From assembly GCF_900104455.1 (NCBI RefSeq), contig NZ_FNHB01000009.1:62001-126000 (forward strand): a DNA stretch of 64,000 nucleotides, written 5' to 3'. The position numbers and the translations under genes were made by a program. The notes under the pieces were generated by a model. It was not told where the DNA came from. It searched no databases and saw nothing but the letters and a program-made list of their open reading frames with translations. The stretch's first letter is position 1, and every line of letters begins with the position of its first letter. Below are positions 8,544 to 17,150 of this stretch, piece after piece. This DNA is from Dendrosporobacter quercicolus. Its GTDB lineage: Bacteria; Bacillota; Negativicutes; DSM-1736; Dendrosporobacteraceae.

Positions 8544-9836
8544 ATGAAAAAGAGTAAGTGGAAAAAAGGGAGTAGTTCAATCTTGGCCGTGCTGTTGCTG
8601 GTATGGGCAGCCGTTCCGGCTCTGGCGGCTGAAGTTCAGGACACGCTGACCTTGGAGCAAGTTCTTCAGGCCGCGGTAGCCAGCAACCCGCAAGTGGTTG
8701 AAAGTCAAAAACGCCTGGAGGAAAAGCAAGCGCGGATTGGTCTGGCCACCGCCCTGCCCAATCCGGAATTTGGCGTTATGAAAGACGATATACCCCGTCT
8801 TAACCCGTTTGATGCGATGATGACCGAATATAGCCTTACCCAGGAGATTATGAATCCTGCAAAACTTAAGGCGATGGGCAGAATGGCGGACAGCGACGCC
8901 CGGATGGCGGCTGCCGATTACCGGGATAAGCAGATGGCAGTGTATACTGCGGCCAAGGAAGCCTATTATGATCTGCTGTATGCCGATAAGGCGCTGGAAA
9001 TTGAAAAGGAAAATCAGCGGTTGATGGGGCAATTGGTTCAAATTGCCCAGGTTAACTATTCAACCGGCATGACGCCGCTGCAGGATGCGCTCCGGGCGCA
9101 GAACGAGTTTTCAAAGATGACGGCTGATTTGCTGAGTATGGCGGCAATGGGGGCGGTGGCCAAGGCTAAGGTGAATTATGTTATCGGCCGGCCGGCTGAT
9201 ACGCCGTTGGCGGTGAAAGAAGAATTCACCGCGCCGCCGCCTGATTTTGACCTGGCTAAGCTGCAAACCCAGGCGCAGGCCGCCAAGCCCGCAGTGGTAA
9301 GCATGGAACGTCAGGTCGATATGGCCCAAAACGGGGTGGAACTGGCGCGCAAGCAGCAATTGCCCGATTATCAACTGACGCTTTCTTATAAAGATAAAAA
9401 ACAAACGGCGATGTCGATGGAATCCGATACCTGGGCGGTTGAGGTGATGGTGATGCTGCCGCTGTGGCACAGTAAAAATAAAGCCGAAATCAAGGCCGCT
9501 TCCGCCAATCTGGCAGCGTCTCAGGCCGCCCTGACCGACATGCGGAATATGACCGGACTGGATTTGCAGATGGCGCTGACAGAGGCGCAGTCGGCCTGGC
9601 GCCGGATTGACTTGTTTAAAACGACGGTCATTCCCCAGGCTGAGCAGACCTACCAGGCCGGCGTGGTAGGCTATACCAATGGCAAGGTGGATTTTATGGC
9701 CGTTTTGGACAGCCTCGTCGCCTTGCGCAATGCCAAGCTGGATTATTATAAAGCCCGCGTCGACTATGAGAAGGCAGCGGCTAACCTGGAAAAAGCGGTT
9801 GGCAAGCCGCTGTTTGCCGCCGGGGTAAGGTTATAA
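8544..9836 (+). CDS. Outer membrane efflux channel, TolC/CusC-type
   Basis: Trimeric outer-membrane channel component of an RND efflux pump. The ATG at 8544 follows GAGGGAGGC and begins a 29-residue signal peptide (hydrophobic SILAVLLLVWAAVPALA, cleavage after ALA-A). The mature protein shows the two-fold repeated helical pattern of outer membrane efflux proteins, starting with LTLEQVLQAAVASNPQV and ending with the second repeat (NGKVDFMAVLDSLVALRNA). Length 430 is normal. First gene of the operon with the adaptor, pump and lipoprotein genes; it starts 140 bases after the upstream terminator. Confidence 0.92.
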   Translation: MKKSKWKKGSSSILAVLLLVWAAVPALAAEVQDTLTLEQVLQAAVASNPQVVESQKRLEEKQARIGLATALPNPEFGVMKDDIPRLNPFDAMMTEYSLTQEIMNPAKLKAMGRMADSDARMAAADYRDKQMAVYTAAKEAYYDLLYADKALEIEKENQRLMGQLVQIAQVNYSTGMTPLQDALRAQNEFSKMTADLLSMAAMGAVAKAKVNYVIGRPADTPLAVKEEFTAPPPDFDLAKLQTQAQAAKPAVVSMERQVDMAQNGVELARKQQLPDYQLTLSYKDKKQTAMSMESDTWAVEVMVMLPLWHSKNKAEIKAASANLAASQAALTDMRNMTGLDLQMALTEAQSAWRRIDLFKTTVIPQAEQTYQAGVVGYTNGKVDFMAVLDSLVALRNAKLDYYKARVDYEKAAANLEKAVGKPLFAAGVRL

Positions 9837-9864
9837 TGCGAAAGCTTGTGAAGGAGATGACAGG

Positions 9865-11094
9865 ATGAGTGATCGAGCGCGGAGTAAACAAAAGATGCTG
9901 GCCGGCGCAATTGCTGCTGTTCTGGCTTTGGGCGGGGCGGGCTATTATTATGCCGTCCAGCCGGTAAAAACAATGGTGGTCAATCACAGCGACCATCAGG
10001 CGGCCGCTCCGGTGACGGCCAGCGGTGATGTGGTTACACTTGACGCCAGGGCCAGGCAACTGGCCGGAGTGCAAACGGCCCAGGCCGCAGCCAGGGTGTT
10101 GACAAAAGAACTAAAGGCCACCGGCAAAATTGATTTTAATGCCAGTGGGCAGACCTATATTACCTCCCGGATTGAAGGACGGGTTGATGAACTGTATGTG
10201 ACTGCCGACGGGGCGTATATTGCTCCCGGCCAGGCCATTGCCGCCGTATACAGCCCTACTTATATCGCCGCTCAGGAAGAGTATCTGCTGACACTGGAAA
10301 ACGTACGGAGGTTAAGGGATGCCGGTGAAGACGTTGTTCAGATCAACAACCGTCTAAGGGATGCCGCCAGGCGGAAGCTGCAATTGCTGAACGCGTCCGA
10401 GCAGGATATTACCCGCCTGGAACACACCCGGCAGGCGCAGGACCATATGACCATTTATGCTCAGTTTGGCGGAACAGTATTGGAAAAGCAGGTATTGCCC
10501 GGCACGTATATCATGCCTGGCGATAAACTCTACAGCCTGTCGGATTTGAGCAGCGTGTGGCTGTATGCCGATATTTATGAAAAAGATTTGGCCGGTATTA
10601 CGCCGGGGCAGCCGGTTGCAGTAACCAGCAGCGCCTATCCGGGCGAAACCTTCAGCGGCCGGGTGACTCTTATTCATCCGGTACTGGATGATGCGACGAG
10701 AACTGTTAAAGTACGGGTGGAACTGGCCAATCCAGCCGGAAAATTAAAGCCGAATATGCTGGTCCAGGCGGCAGTCCGGATTCCATTGGGCGAGAAACTG
10801 GTTGTACCTGAGTCGAGCCTGCTGGATACCGGCAGCCGTAAAATTGTTTTTGTAGCTCAGAATGACCGTACTTTTGTTAAACGGGACATCGTGACCGGCC
10901 AGGCAGCCGAGGGCTATATCCAGGTGCTGTCCGGCCTGCAAGCGGGTGAAACGGTGGTAACCGCAGCTGCTTTCCTGCTTGATTCCCAGACCCAGCTGGG
11001 CAGCTTCGGCAGCCATGCCGGGCATGGCGCGGCGGGCGGCCAGACTACGCCGGCCCCTGACGCTGGTCAACATAGCGGCCACAGCGGTCATTAA
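9865..11094 (+). CDS. RND efflux periplasmic adaptor (CusB/CzcB type) with His-rich C-terminus
   Basis: Membrane-fusion protein linking the inner-membrane pump to the outer-membrane channel. N-terminal membrane anchor (AIAAVLALGGAGYYYAV), barrel-sandwich/lipoyl halves (GRVDELYVTADGAYIAPGQ), alpha-hairpin (roughly residues 125-190) and beta-barrel domain (VWLYADIYEKDLAGITPGQ). Two His clusters, HSDH near residue 42 and an alternating His/Gly tail (SHAGHGAAGG, then GQHSGHSGH) in the last 30 residues, suggest binding of Cu, Ag or Zn in the periplasm; this is inference. RBS AAGGAG. Nine bases separate it from the pump gene. Confidence 0.92.
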   Translation: MSDRARSKQKMLAGAIAAVLALGGAGYYYAVQPVKTMVVNHSDHQAAAPVTASGDVVTLDARARQLAGVQTAQAAARVLTKELKATGKIDFNASGQTYITSRIEGRVDELYVTADGAYIAPGQAIAAVYSPTYIAAQEEYLLTLENVRRLRDAGEDVVQINNRLRDAARRKLQLLNASEQDITRLEHTRQAQDHMTIYAQFGGTVLEKQVLPGTYIMPGDKLYSLSDLSSVWLYADIYEKDLAGITPGQPVAVTSSAYPGETFSGRVTLIHPVLDDATRTVKVRVELANPAGKLKPNMLVQAAVRIPLGEKLVVPESSLLDTGSRKIVFVAQNDRTFVKRDIVTGQAAEGYIQVLSGLQAGETVVTAAAFLLDSQTQLGSFGSHAGHGAAGGQTTPAPDAGQHSGHSGH

Positions 11095-11102
11095 GGAGGC
11101 AG

Positions 11103-14100
11103 ATGATGCTAAGTAAAATAATAGAGTTTTCCTTAAAAAACCGCGTAATCATTCTGGCTCTGACGGCGCTGGTTATTGTCTGGGGCATTTTTGTCATTCG
11201 TGATACCCCGATTGATGCATTTCCTGATCTCAGCGAGAATCAGGTTCTGGTGTCGGCCGACTGGATGGGCCGCGGGCCACAGGAAATTCAGGATCAGGTC
11301 ACTTATCCCCTGGAAACGGCTATGCGCGGTTTGCCGAGTGTAAAAGAAGTCCGGTCGGCGTCCTCTTTTGGGATGTCCCTGATTACCGTTATTTTTGAGG
11401 ACAGGGTTGATCCCTATTTTGCCCGGCAGGTTGTTAATGAGAAAGTGCAGCAGGCTATCCCGCGGCTGCCGCAAGGCGTTCAGCCTGCGCTGGGGCCGGT
11501 CAGCACGCCGATGGGACAGGTATTTATGTATACGGTGGAAAGTGACCGGCATAATTTGGCCGATTTGCGTACGGTCGAGGATTTTGTCATTAAGCCGCAG
11601 CTTAGCGCTGTGCCCGGCGTGGCTGAGGTAGCCAGTGTGGGCGGCTATGTCCTGCAGTATCAGATCAATCTTGACCCCCAGCTGCTGCAAAGCTACCGGG
11701 TTACGCTCAATCAGGTTTTTAATGCGATTGCTGCCAATAATTCCAATGTTGGCGCAAAAGTTGTAGAGCAAAACGGTCAGGAGTTTATTATCCGCGGGTT
11801 AGGCCTGGTGGAGTCGATTGATGATATTAAAGATATTGTCATTACCCAAAATAATTATGTGCCGGTATATGTCAGAGATGTAGCCGGCGTTACCGCCGGA
11901 CCGGATTTCCGCCGGGGCGTGCTGACGAAATCGGGCTATGAGGCGGCCGGCGGCATTGTTATTCAGCGGATGGGTGAAAACACGCTGAATGTCATTGACC
12001 AGGTCAAAGCTAAAATGGCTGAAATTCAGGCGACCCTGCCGGAAGGGGTGAAAATTGTCCCATTCTATGATCAGACCGACCTGGTGAAAAAAGCAGTTAA
12101 CACGCTGAACAGGGCGTTAATTGAAGAATTCATTCTGGTTTCGCTGATTGTGATTGCCTTTTTGGGCAATGTCCGGTCCAGCCTGATTGTAACAAGCGCC
12201 ATTCCAATCGGCATTCTGCTTGCGCTTATTGCCATGAGGGAGATCGGTTTATCCGCCAATCTTATGTCACTGGGCGGAATTGCCATCGGGATCGGGGTAA
12301 TGACCGATGCGGCCATTGTGATGGTGGAGAATATCTACCGGCATCTGGCCGGGGACGGCGGTCGGCGCGGCGTTGTCGAAGTGACGCTGGAGGCGGCCCA
12401 GGAAGTCGCTTCGCCAATCTTCTTTTCGATTGTTATTATCATTGTAACCTTTTTACCGGTTTTTACCATGACCGGAACTGAAGGCAAGCTGTATACGCCG
12501 ATGGCCTGGGCCAAGACTTTTGCGATGAGCGGCTCGCTGCTGCTGGCGTTTACGCTGGTGCCGGTGCTGTGCACCCTGCTTTTAAAGGGGAAGATCCGGG
12601 AAAAGGATACCTGGGTTGTCGCCAAACTGCACCAGTGCTACGCGCCGGCCCTGAAAACAGCGCTTAAGTACAATAAAGCTACCATTGTGATCGCGGTGGT
12701 GGTGATGATTGCCGGATTTTCGCTGCTGCCGTTGCTTGGCACTGCGTTTATGCCGGCCCTGGATGAAGGCAGTTTTTTGGTTATGCCGACAATGCTGCCC
12801 AGCGTTTCACTCACTGAGGCGGTGGAAGCGGCCAAAACCATGGATAGAGTCATCATGGAGATACCGGAAATTGACCTGTCGGTGGGCAAAGTCGGCCGGG
12901 CGGAATCGGCGATGGACCCTGCGCCGGTCAGCATGATTGAAACGATTGTCACCCTTAAGCCCAAGGATGAGTGGCGGCCGGGGATGACCAAGGAGCGGAT
13001 TGAACAGGAAATGATGGCGAAGCTGGCCGGAATTCCCGGGCTTAATCTGGCGTTCACCCAACCGATTGCCGGGCGGCTTGCAATGCTGACCACCGGGGTG
13101 CGGACCGAACTGGGCATCAAGCTCTACGGCGAAGACCTGCAGGTATTGCAGCAGAAGGCGTTTGAGATTGAAGCGGCTTTGGGCTCTGTGCCTGGCGTCA
13201 GTGATCTTCTGGCCGAGCGGGTCTTCGGTGCGCCCTATCTGGAGATCGGCATTGACCGGGCTAAGGCTGCCCGCTATGGCTTGAGTATTGCTGATGTGGA
13301 GGATGCCATTGAACTGGCGGTGGGCGGCAGGACGGCCACAACAACCATTGAGGGTCGCCGGCGGTTTGATGTGCTGGTGCGCTACAACCGCGAAAACCGG
13401 GAAAGCATTGATGCTATGCAAAATATTCTCCTGCCGGTAGCGGCCAGCGTCGCTGAAGTGCAAACGCCGTCCGGCGGCGCAGGGATGAGCGGCATGGGCG
13501 GCGGCGGGTCCATGCCCGCCGGGCCGGCCGGCAGCGCTTATGTCCCCTTGGGCGAAGTGGCTCATTTCCAGGTTGTCGACGGCCCCTCAATGATTAGCAG
13601 CGAAAACGGCGTGTATCGGATGATTATTCAAATGAATACCAGGGGCCGGGATGTGGTCGGCTTTGTTAATGAAGCCAATCAGGTGCTCCGGGAAAAGGTG
13701 GAACTACCGGCCGGTTATTCGTTGAAATGGGCCGGACAGTATGAAAACCAGCAACGGGCTAAAGACCGTCTTGGCGTTGTTGTGCCTGCGGTTATCGCGC
13801 TGACCTTTTTTTTGCTCTATCTGACCTTTCGGTCGGCCAGCGATGCCTTTCTGATCCTGATGAATATTCCATTTTCGCTGGTTGGCGGCATTGTCGCCAT
13901 GTATGCCACCGGCACTTATCTGACGGTGGCGGCGGCGGTCGGCTTTATTGCCTTATTTGGCATAGCGGTGCAAAATGGGGTAATTATGGTGACCTATATT
14001 CAACACCTGCGGGCTCACCGCACTTTGGAGCAGGCTATTCTGGAAGGAGCGTTTACCCGCCTGCGGCCGGTAATGATTACTGCGCTGGTAGCCAGCCTGG

Positions 14101-14303
14101 GATTGTTCCCGCTGATTTTCGCTACCGGCGCTGGCGCTGAAGTCCAGCGTCCGATGGCCATTGTAGTCGTGGGCGGCCTGGTTACTTCGACCATTTTAAC
14201 GCTCATCGTGCTGCCCTGCATTTATCTGGTTTGGAACAGATGGCGTGATGGCAGGAAGCCGCCGGCGCCGGGCAGTACGCAGGCAACGGATGTAACAACC
14301 TAA
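11103..14303 (+). CDS. Heavy-metal RND efflux pump, CusA/CzcA family
   Basis: Proton-driven inner-membrane pump exporting metal cations through the tripartite complex. 1066 residues and 12 expected membrane helices. Family hallmarks are clear: IRDTPIDAFPDLSENQV after helix 1, GRGPQEIQDQVTYPLE, the helix-4 motif GGIAIGIGVMTDAAIVMVEN and MPALDEGSFLVMPTM. A Gly/Met-rich insert (GMSGMGGGGSMPAG, about residues 797-810) in the second large loop is unusual and may bind soft metals. Start ATG ATG after AAGGAGGC; either could be used. Metal specificity (Cu/Ag versus Zn/Co/Ni) cannot be fixed from sequence reading alone. Confidence 0.95.
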   Translation: MMLSKIIEFSLKNRVIILALTALVIVWGIFVIRDTPIDAFPDLSENQVLVSADWMGRGPQEIQDQVTYPLETAMRGLPSVKEVRSASSFGMSLITVIFEDRVDPYFARQVVNEKVQQAIPRLPQGVQPALGPVSTPMGQVFMYTVESDRHNLADLRTVEDFVIKPQLSAVPGVAEVASVGGYVLQYQINLDPQLLQSYRVTLNQVFNAIAANNSNVGAKVVEQNGQEFIIRGLGLVESIDDIKDIVITQNNYVPVYVRDVAGVTAGPDFRRGVLTKSGYEAAGGIVIQRMGENTLNVIDQVKAKMAEIQATLPEGVKIVPFYDQTDLVKKAVNTLNRALIEEFILVSLIVIAFLGNVRSSLIVTSAIPIGILLALIAMREIGLSANLMSLGGIAIGIGVMTDAAIVMVENIYRHLAGDGGRRGVVEVTLEAAQEVASPIFFSIVIIIVTFLPVFTMTGTEGKLYTPMAWAKTFAMSGSLLLAFTLVPVLCTLLLKGKIREKDTWVVAKLHQCYAPALKTALKYNKATIVIAVVVMIAGFSLLPLLGTAFMPALDEGSFLVMPTMLPSVSLTEAVEAAKTMDRVIMEIPEIDLSVGKVGRAESAMDPAPVSMIETIVTLKPKDEWRPGMTKERIEQEMMAKLAGIPGLNLAFTQPIAGRLAMLTTGVRTELGIKLYGEDLQVLQQKAFEIEAALGSVPGVSDLLAERVFGAPYLEIGIDRAKAARYGLSIADVEDAIELAVGGRTATTTIEGRRRFDVLVRYNRENRESIDAMQNILLPVAASVAEVQTPSGGAGMSGMGGGGSMPAGPAGSAYVPLGEVAHFQVVDGPSMISSENGVYRMIIQMNTRGRDVVGFVNEANQVLREKVELPAGYSLKWAGQYENQQRAKDRLGVVVPAVIALTFFLLYLTFRSASDAFLILMNIPFSLVGGIVAMYATGTYLTVAAAVGFIALFGIAVQNGVIMVTYIQHLRAHRTLEQAILEGAFTRLRPVMITALVASLGLFPLIFATGAGAEVQRPMAIVVVGGLVTSTILTLIVLPCIYLVWNRWRDGRKPPAPGSTQATDVTT

Positions 14304-14368
14304 ACCTGGCCGGCAGTTCGGCCGGAGGGGACAATAGAATTTCTTGATTAAATGGAGGCTGTTCGATA

Positions 14369-14827
14369 ATGAATAAAACCAAAACAGGCTTAGGTATTTT
14401 GGCGATTGGCGCAGTAATGCTGCTGGCCGCCGGCTGCGGCTCCGGTGAAAAAACGGCCGCGCCGGCCCCGGCCGGACAGCATACGGCTTCCGGTCACGAA
14501 GCCCACAGCGCGTCAATGCCCAAAGAAGATCCGCTGCCGTTCATGAAAGATATGGATAAAGCCCTGCAGGAGGTTGTGGCTCAGCTGAAAGCCGGTAAAA
14601 CGATGGACGCCCAGTCAAGCGCCGCCCGGCTTACCGGCGCAGTTAACAAGGTGCTTCCTCACATGATGGAGGAAGGTCTCAAAGAGCAGTTGCGCCAGGC
14701 GGCGGCAGAGATTAAGAACAGTGTTAATGCAGGCCGGACAGACTTAAATGGGTTGGAGGATAAAGCCAAAGCCTTCCAAAGCATTATGCAGGAAACTACA
14801 ACTCATTTGCAAAGCATGAGCCATTGA
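14369..14827 (+). CDS. Small His/Met-containing lipoprotein, last gene of metal efflux operon
   Basis: Lipoprotein signal with lipobox LLAAGC (Cys about 23) followed by an Ala/Pro/His linker (GQHTASGHEAHSASMP) and a helical domain of about 110 residues ending in TTHLQSMSH. It starts 66 bases after the pump gene and is followed by the operon terminator, so it is co-transcribed. The His-rich linker echoes the adaptor tail. I infer a periplasmic metal-binding accessory role, analogous in position but not in sequence to CusF. No named family recognised. Confidence 0.8.
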   Translation: MNKTKTGLGILAIGAVMLLAAGCGSGEKTAAPAPAGQHTASGHEAHSASMPKEDPLPFMKDMDKALQEVVAQLKAGKTMDAQSSAARLTGAVNKVLPHMMEEGLKEQLRQAAAEIKNSVNAGRTDLNGLEDKAKAFQSIMQETTTHLQSMSH

Positions 14828-14898
14828 CCGGGTTCCAAGGGGGGAGAATGGGATGGGATTGATAGCGGTAAAATCGGCCGGACTAGCTAATACTTAAA

Positions 14899-14937
14899 AA
14901 TAATTCCAGGGACTACTCAGTCCCTGGAATTATTTTT
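14899..14937 (+). terminator. Terminator of the metal efflux operon
   Basis: Perfect 16-bp stem (14899-14914 with 14919-14934), 4-base loop, T-rich tail overlapping the stem. Confidence 0.9.
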
Positions 14938-14949
14938 GCTATTCAGTAT

Positions 14950-15010
14950 TTGACAAAATTGCAAAGAAAATATAAAATTGTTTCAAGTCTAATAGTTAGA
15001 ATTGAAACAA
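14950..15010 (+). promoter_or_regulatory. Promoter with overlapping 33-bp palindromic operator of the MarR gene
   Basis: TTGACA (14950-14955), 17-base spacer, TAAAAT (14973-14978). A long palindrome follows at once: TTGTTTCAA (14978-14986) with TTGAAACAA (15002-15010), and nested inside it TCTAA (14988-14992) with TTAGA (14996-15000), centred on 14994. Binding there would block the start site, indicating autorepression by the MarR protein encoded 15 bases downstream. Confidence 0.8.
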
Positions 15011-15024
15011 AAAGAGGACTTTTA

Positions 15025-15450
15025 ATGTATAAAACATTACATCATTTATTAGCCTGTACCTATTCAACGTTTTCCAAACAAGTACTTGCAAATTTGTTTG
15101 ACAGCGGTCTCACTTCAGGCCAGCCCAAGGTACTTGACTACCTAAAATATCATAATGGCTGTGTGCAAAAAGATATTGCAGCAGGTTGTGAGATTGAGGC
15201 TTCAACAGTAACCAGCCTGCTGTTGCGGATGGAAGAAGGTGGTTTGATTGAACGAAGAATGCGTAAAGGTAATAGACGATCACTTTATGTGTTTCTTACC
15301 GATAAAGGAATAAAGGCGCTGGAAAAAGTCAGTGAGGTATTTGACGAGCTTGAAACGCTGGCTTTCGAAGGGTTTTCGACAGAGGAAAAAATGGATTTCC
15401 TGGAGAAGTTTTTTAAAATTTACGGGAATTTGACGAAAGAAAATAAATAA
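15025..15450 (+). CDS. MarR family transcriptional regulator
   Basis: Dimeric winged-helix repressor of about 141 residues. The ATG at 15025 is chosen because AGAGGA lies upstream; the frame also extends upstream through the operator. The winged helix covers about residues 25-105 (QKDIAAGCEIEASTVTSLLLRMEEGG as recognition region, then RRMRKGNRRSLYVFLTDKG as the wing). It precedes the membrane protein gene by 21 bases, so the two form an operon under the palindromic operator and the membrane protein is the likely target. The DNA is more AT-rich than the efflux operon before it, which hints at acquisition. Confidence 0.88.
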   Translation: MYKTLHHLLACTYSTFSKQVLANLFDSGLTSGQPKVLDYLKYHNGCVQKDIAAGCEIEASTVTSLLLRMEEGGLIERRMRKGNRRSLYVFLTDKGIKALEKVSEVFDELETLAFEGFSTEEKMDFLEKFFKIYGNLTKENK

Positions 15451-15471
15451 GCTAGAAAGCTGGTTTTTTGA

Positions 15472-16146
15472 ATGTCCAAAGAAGAATTATGTAAAAGATA
15501 TAGCCTGTTTATCTTAGGCTTGTTTGTTAGTGCGTTCGGGGTAAGTCTCATAACAAAAGCGCAACTGGGAACCGCTCCGATTTCGAGTGTCCCGTATACG
15601 CTCAGTATGGGATTTCCCATAACAATGGGAACACTGATATTTTTGCTGAATATGCTTCTGATTATCGGGCAATTATTGCTGTTAAAGAGAAAGTTTCAGC
15701 TGGTACAACTTATTCAAGTGCCTGTTTCAATCATGTTTGGTTATTTTATTGATTTAACGATGTCATTGCTTTCATTTCTAAATCCAGCCACTTATCTGCT
15801 TAAAATTGAGTTTTTGCTAGCCGGTTGCGTTATTCTTGCTTTGGGTATCAGTATGGAAGTGATTGCAAATGTGGTTATGCTTTCCGGCGAGGCATTTGTC
15901 CAAGCGATTTCCGTTACGTTTAATAAGGAATTTGGCAGAACTAAAGTTGTCTTTGACGTAACGCTGATTGCTGCAGCCAGTATTATTTCGGTATTTTTAT
16001 TCGGTGAGCTTGTCGGTATTGGCGAGGGGACAATGATTTCCGCCCTGATTGTTGGTTTAATTGTGAGGTTTTTCAATGGAAAACTTCGCTTTGTTAATGA
16101 CCGGTTGCGTGCGGAACAAAATGGCGAAGTAAATGAAACGATCTAA
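15472..16146 (+). CDS. YczE/YitT-like integral membrane protein
   Basis: Membrane protein of 224 residues with about five to six helices (residues 12-33, 45-67, 78-100, 110-132, 155-175, 178-195). The GVSLITKAQLGTAPISSVPY motif after the first helix is typical of the YczE/YyaS/YitT group of Firmicute membrane proteins, whose substrate is unknown. It probably starts at ATG 15472; the ribosome site is weak, suggesting coupling to the MarR gene. Under MarR control it may be a transporter or resistance factor; this is inference. Confidence 0.8.
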   Translation: MSKEELCKRYSLFILGLFVSAFGVSLITKAQLGTAPISSVPYTLSMGFPITMGTLIFLLNMLLIIGQLLLLKRKFQLVQLIQVPVSIMFGYFIDLTMSLLSFLNPATYLLKIEFLLAGCVILALGISMEVIANVVMLSGEAFVQAISVTFNKEFGRTKVVFDVTLIAAASIISVFLFGELVGIGEGTMISALIVGLIVRFFNGKLRFVNDRLRAEQNGEVNETI

Positions 16147-16281
16147 AGGACAGCCTGCAATCGCTTCTTAGATACTTAAAACGGATATAGAATAATCAAT
16201 AAAAGTTACTCGGAACAGCTGGTTATTCCTTTTCAGGCCCGGTAGGAATAAAGGGGTAGGGAGACCGCTACTTCCTTCCAG

Positions 16282-16311
16282 TTGACATGTTGCAGCAAAA
16301 AGTGGTATACT
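16282..16311 (+). promoter_or_regulatory. Probable sigma-A promoter upstream of tRNA-Arg
   Basis: TTGACA (16282-16287), 18-base spacer, TATACT (16306-16311). The tRNA starts 148 bases further on, so a leader would be processed off. The rest of the 16147-16458 gap shows no gene. Confidence 0.55.
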
Positions 16312-16427
16312 AATTAGCGTTATCTTTACTTTTGTCGTTACTTTCCTCCTTCTATTTTGCCGGATTTGGTTAAATAGTGCCTGATTGGGAGGACTGGAAT
16401 CTCCGGCAAACGGTTGAAGAATAAACG

Positions 16428-16456
16428 AAAATCCTTAATTGTAAGGATTTTATAAT
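16428..16456 (+). promoter_or_regulatory. Perfect 10-bp inverted repeat ending in TATAAT, directly before tRNA-Arg
   Basis: AAAATCCTTA (16428-16437) pairs with TAAGGATTTT (16442-16451) across ATTG, and TATAAT (16451-16456) follows, only three bases before the tRNA. It could be an attenuating hairpin in the tRNA leader or an operator; no T-run follows. Confidence 0.4.
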
Positions 16457-16458
16457 GT

Positions 16459-16535
16459 GCGTCTGTAGCTCAGGTGGATAGAGCAGCGGTTTCCTAAACC
16501 GTTGGTCGGTGGTTCGAGTCCTCCCAGGCGCACCA
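16459..16535 (+). tRNA. tRNA-Arg (anticodon CCT), integration target
   Basis: A 7-bp acceptor stem (GCGTCTG with CAGGCGC, one G-T pair), D arm, anticodon arm with loop TTCCTAA (anticodon CCT), T arm GGTGG-TTCGAGT-CCTCC and an encoded CCA end. It is the attachment site of the downstream island: its 3' half from the anticodon loop to CCA (16491-16535) recurs exactly at 28433-28477. Confidence 0.96.
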
Positions 16536-16650
16536 TGATGAATAGTTTAACGGCAAGGCTTCAGAATTTCTGAGCCTTGCCGTTTTTGTGTTGTTGGGGT
16601 TGTTTAGGCAGTTTTGTATGCTATGTGTATGCTACGGGAGTTGTTAGGGT
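16536..16650. repeat. Left-end module of the integrated element, with putative integrase arm sites
   Basis: About 110 bp directly after tRNA-Arg are repeated with few differences at 19704-19815. The module holds the terminator and the tandem repeat TGTATGCTA-TG-TGTATGCTA (16615-16635), which recurs at 19785 and 28270. Short tandem repeats beside a tRNA core site are typical arm-type sites of tyrosine recombinases. From here to 17135 I see no gene, only AT-rich sequence and the promoter region of the next gene. Confidence 0.75.
16550..16587 (+). terminator. Terminator after tRNA-Arg, belonging to the island's left end
   Basis: CGGCAAGGCT stem closing on AGCCTTGCCG-type sequence followed by TTTTTGTG. 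The same hairpin follows the second tRNA tail copy at 19720-19757, showing that it entered with the element. Confidence 0.8.
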
Positions 16651-17150
16651 GAGTAGGAAGACAGGGTCTAGCTAAAGTTTTAGATAGAGGAGCTGAATGA
16701 TAGTACTAATACACCAAATAGCGCAGATAGCAGGTATGCCGTCAATAACAGGCTTTGAAAGCATGAAACAAATACTCTGCCTCCGCATCTTTTAGCGAAT
16801 AGGACAAAGAACCTGTCGCCTTGTCTCTTATACTAGGTTAGAAGAAGCATAATTGATTTTTTGTGTAGCTTTTGTAGGATTTTTTTCCTTAAAGTACACG
16901 ATGTTTCGCTTGGTATGTAGAGGAGACAATGTTTAAATAAGTTGGAATCAACCGGGATAACAAAGGCCTCGGAGTCAGATTAATGAATTCTGACCCTTTT
17001 TTTGGTCATTCAATAAGCATATTTCAAATACTGAAAATTTATTGTTGAAGCAAATAGAAATTGTGGAGCTTATGCAGGAGTAGTGTGTTATTATGATAAA
17101 TTTTAAAATATAATGTAAATTGCGCTAAATAATATGGAGGGTAATTAATC

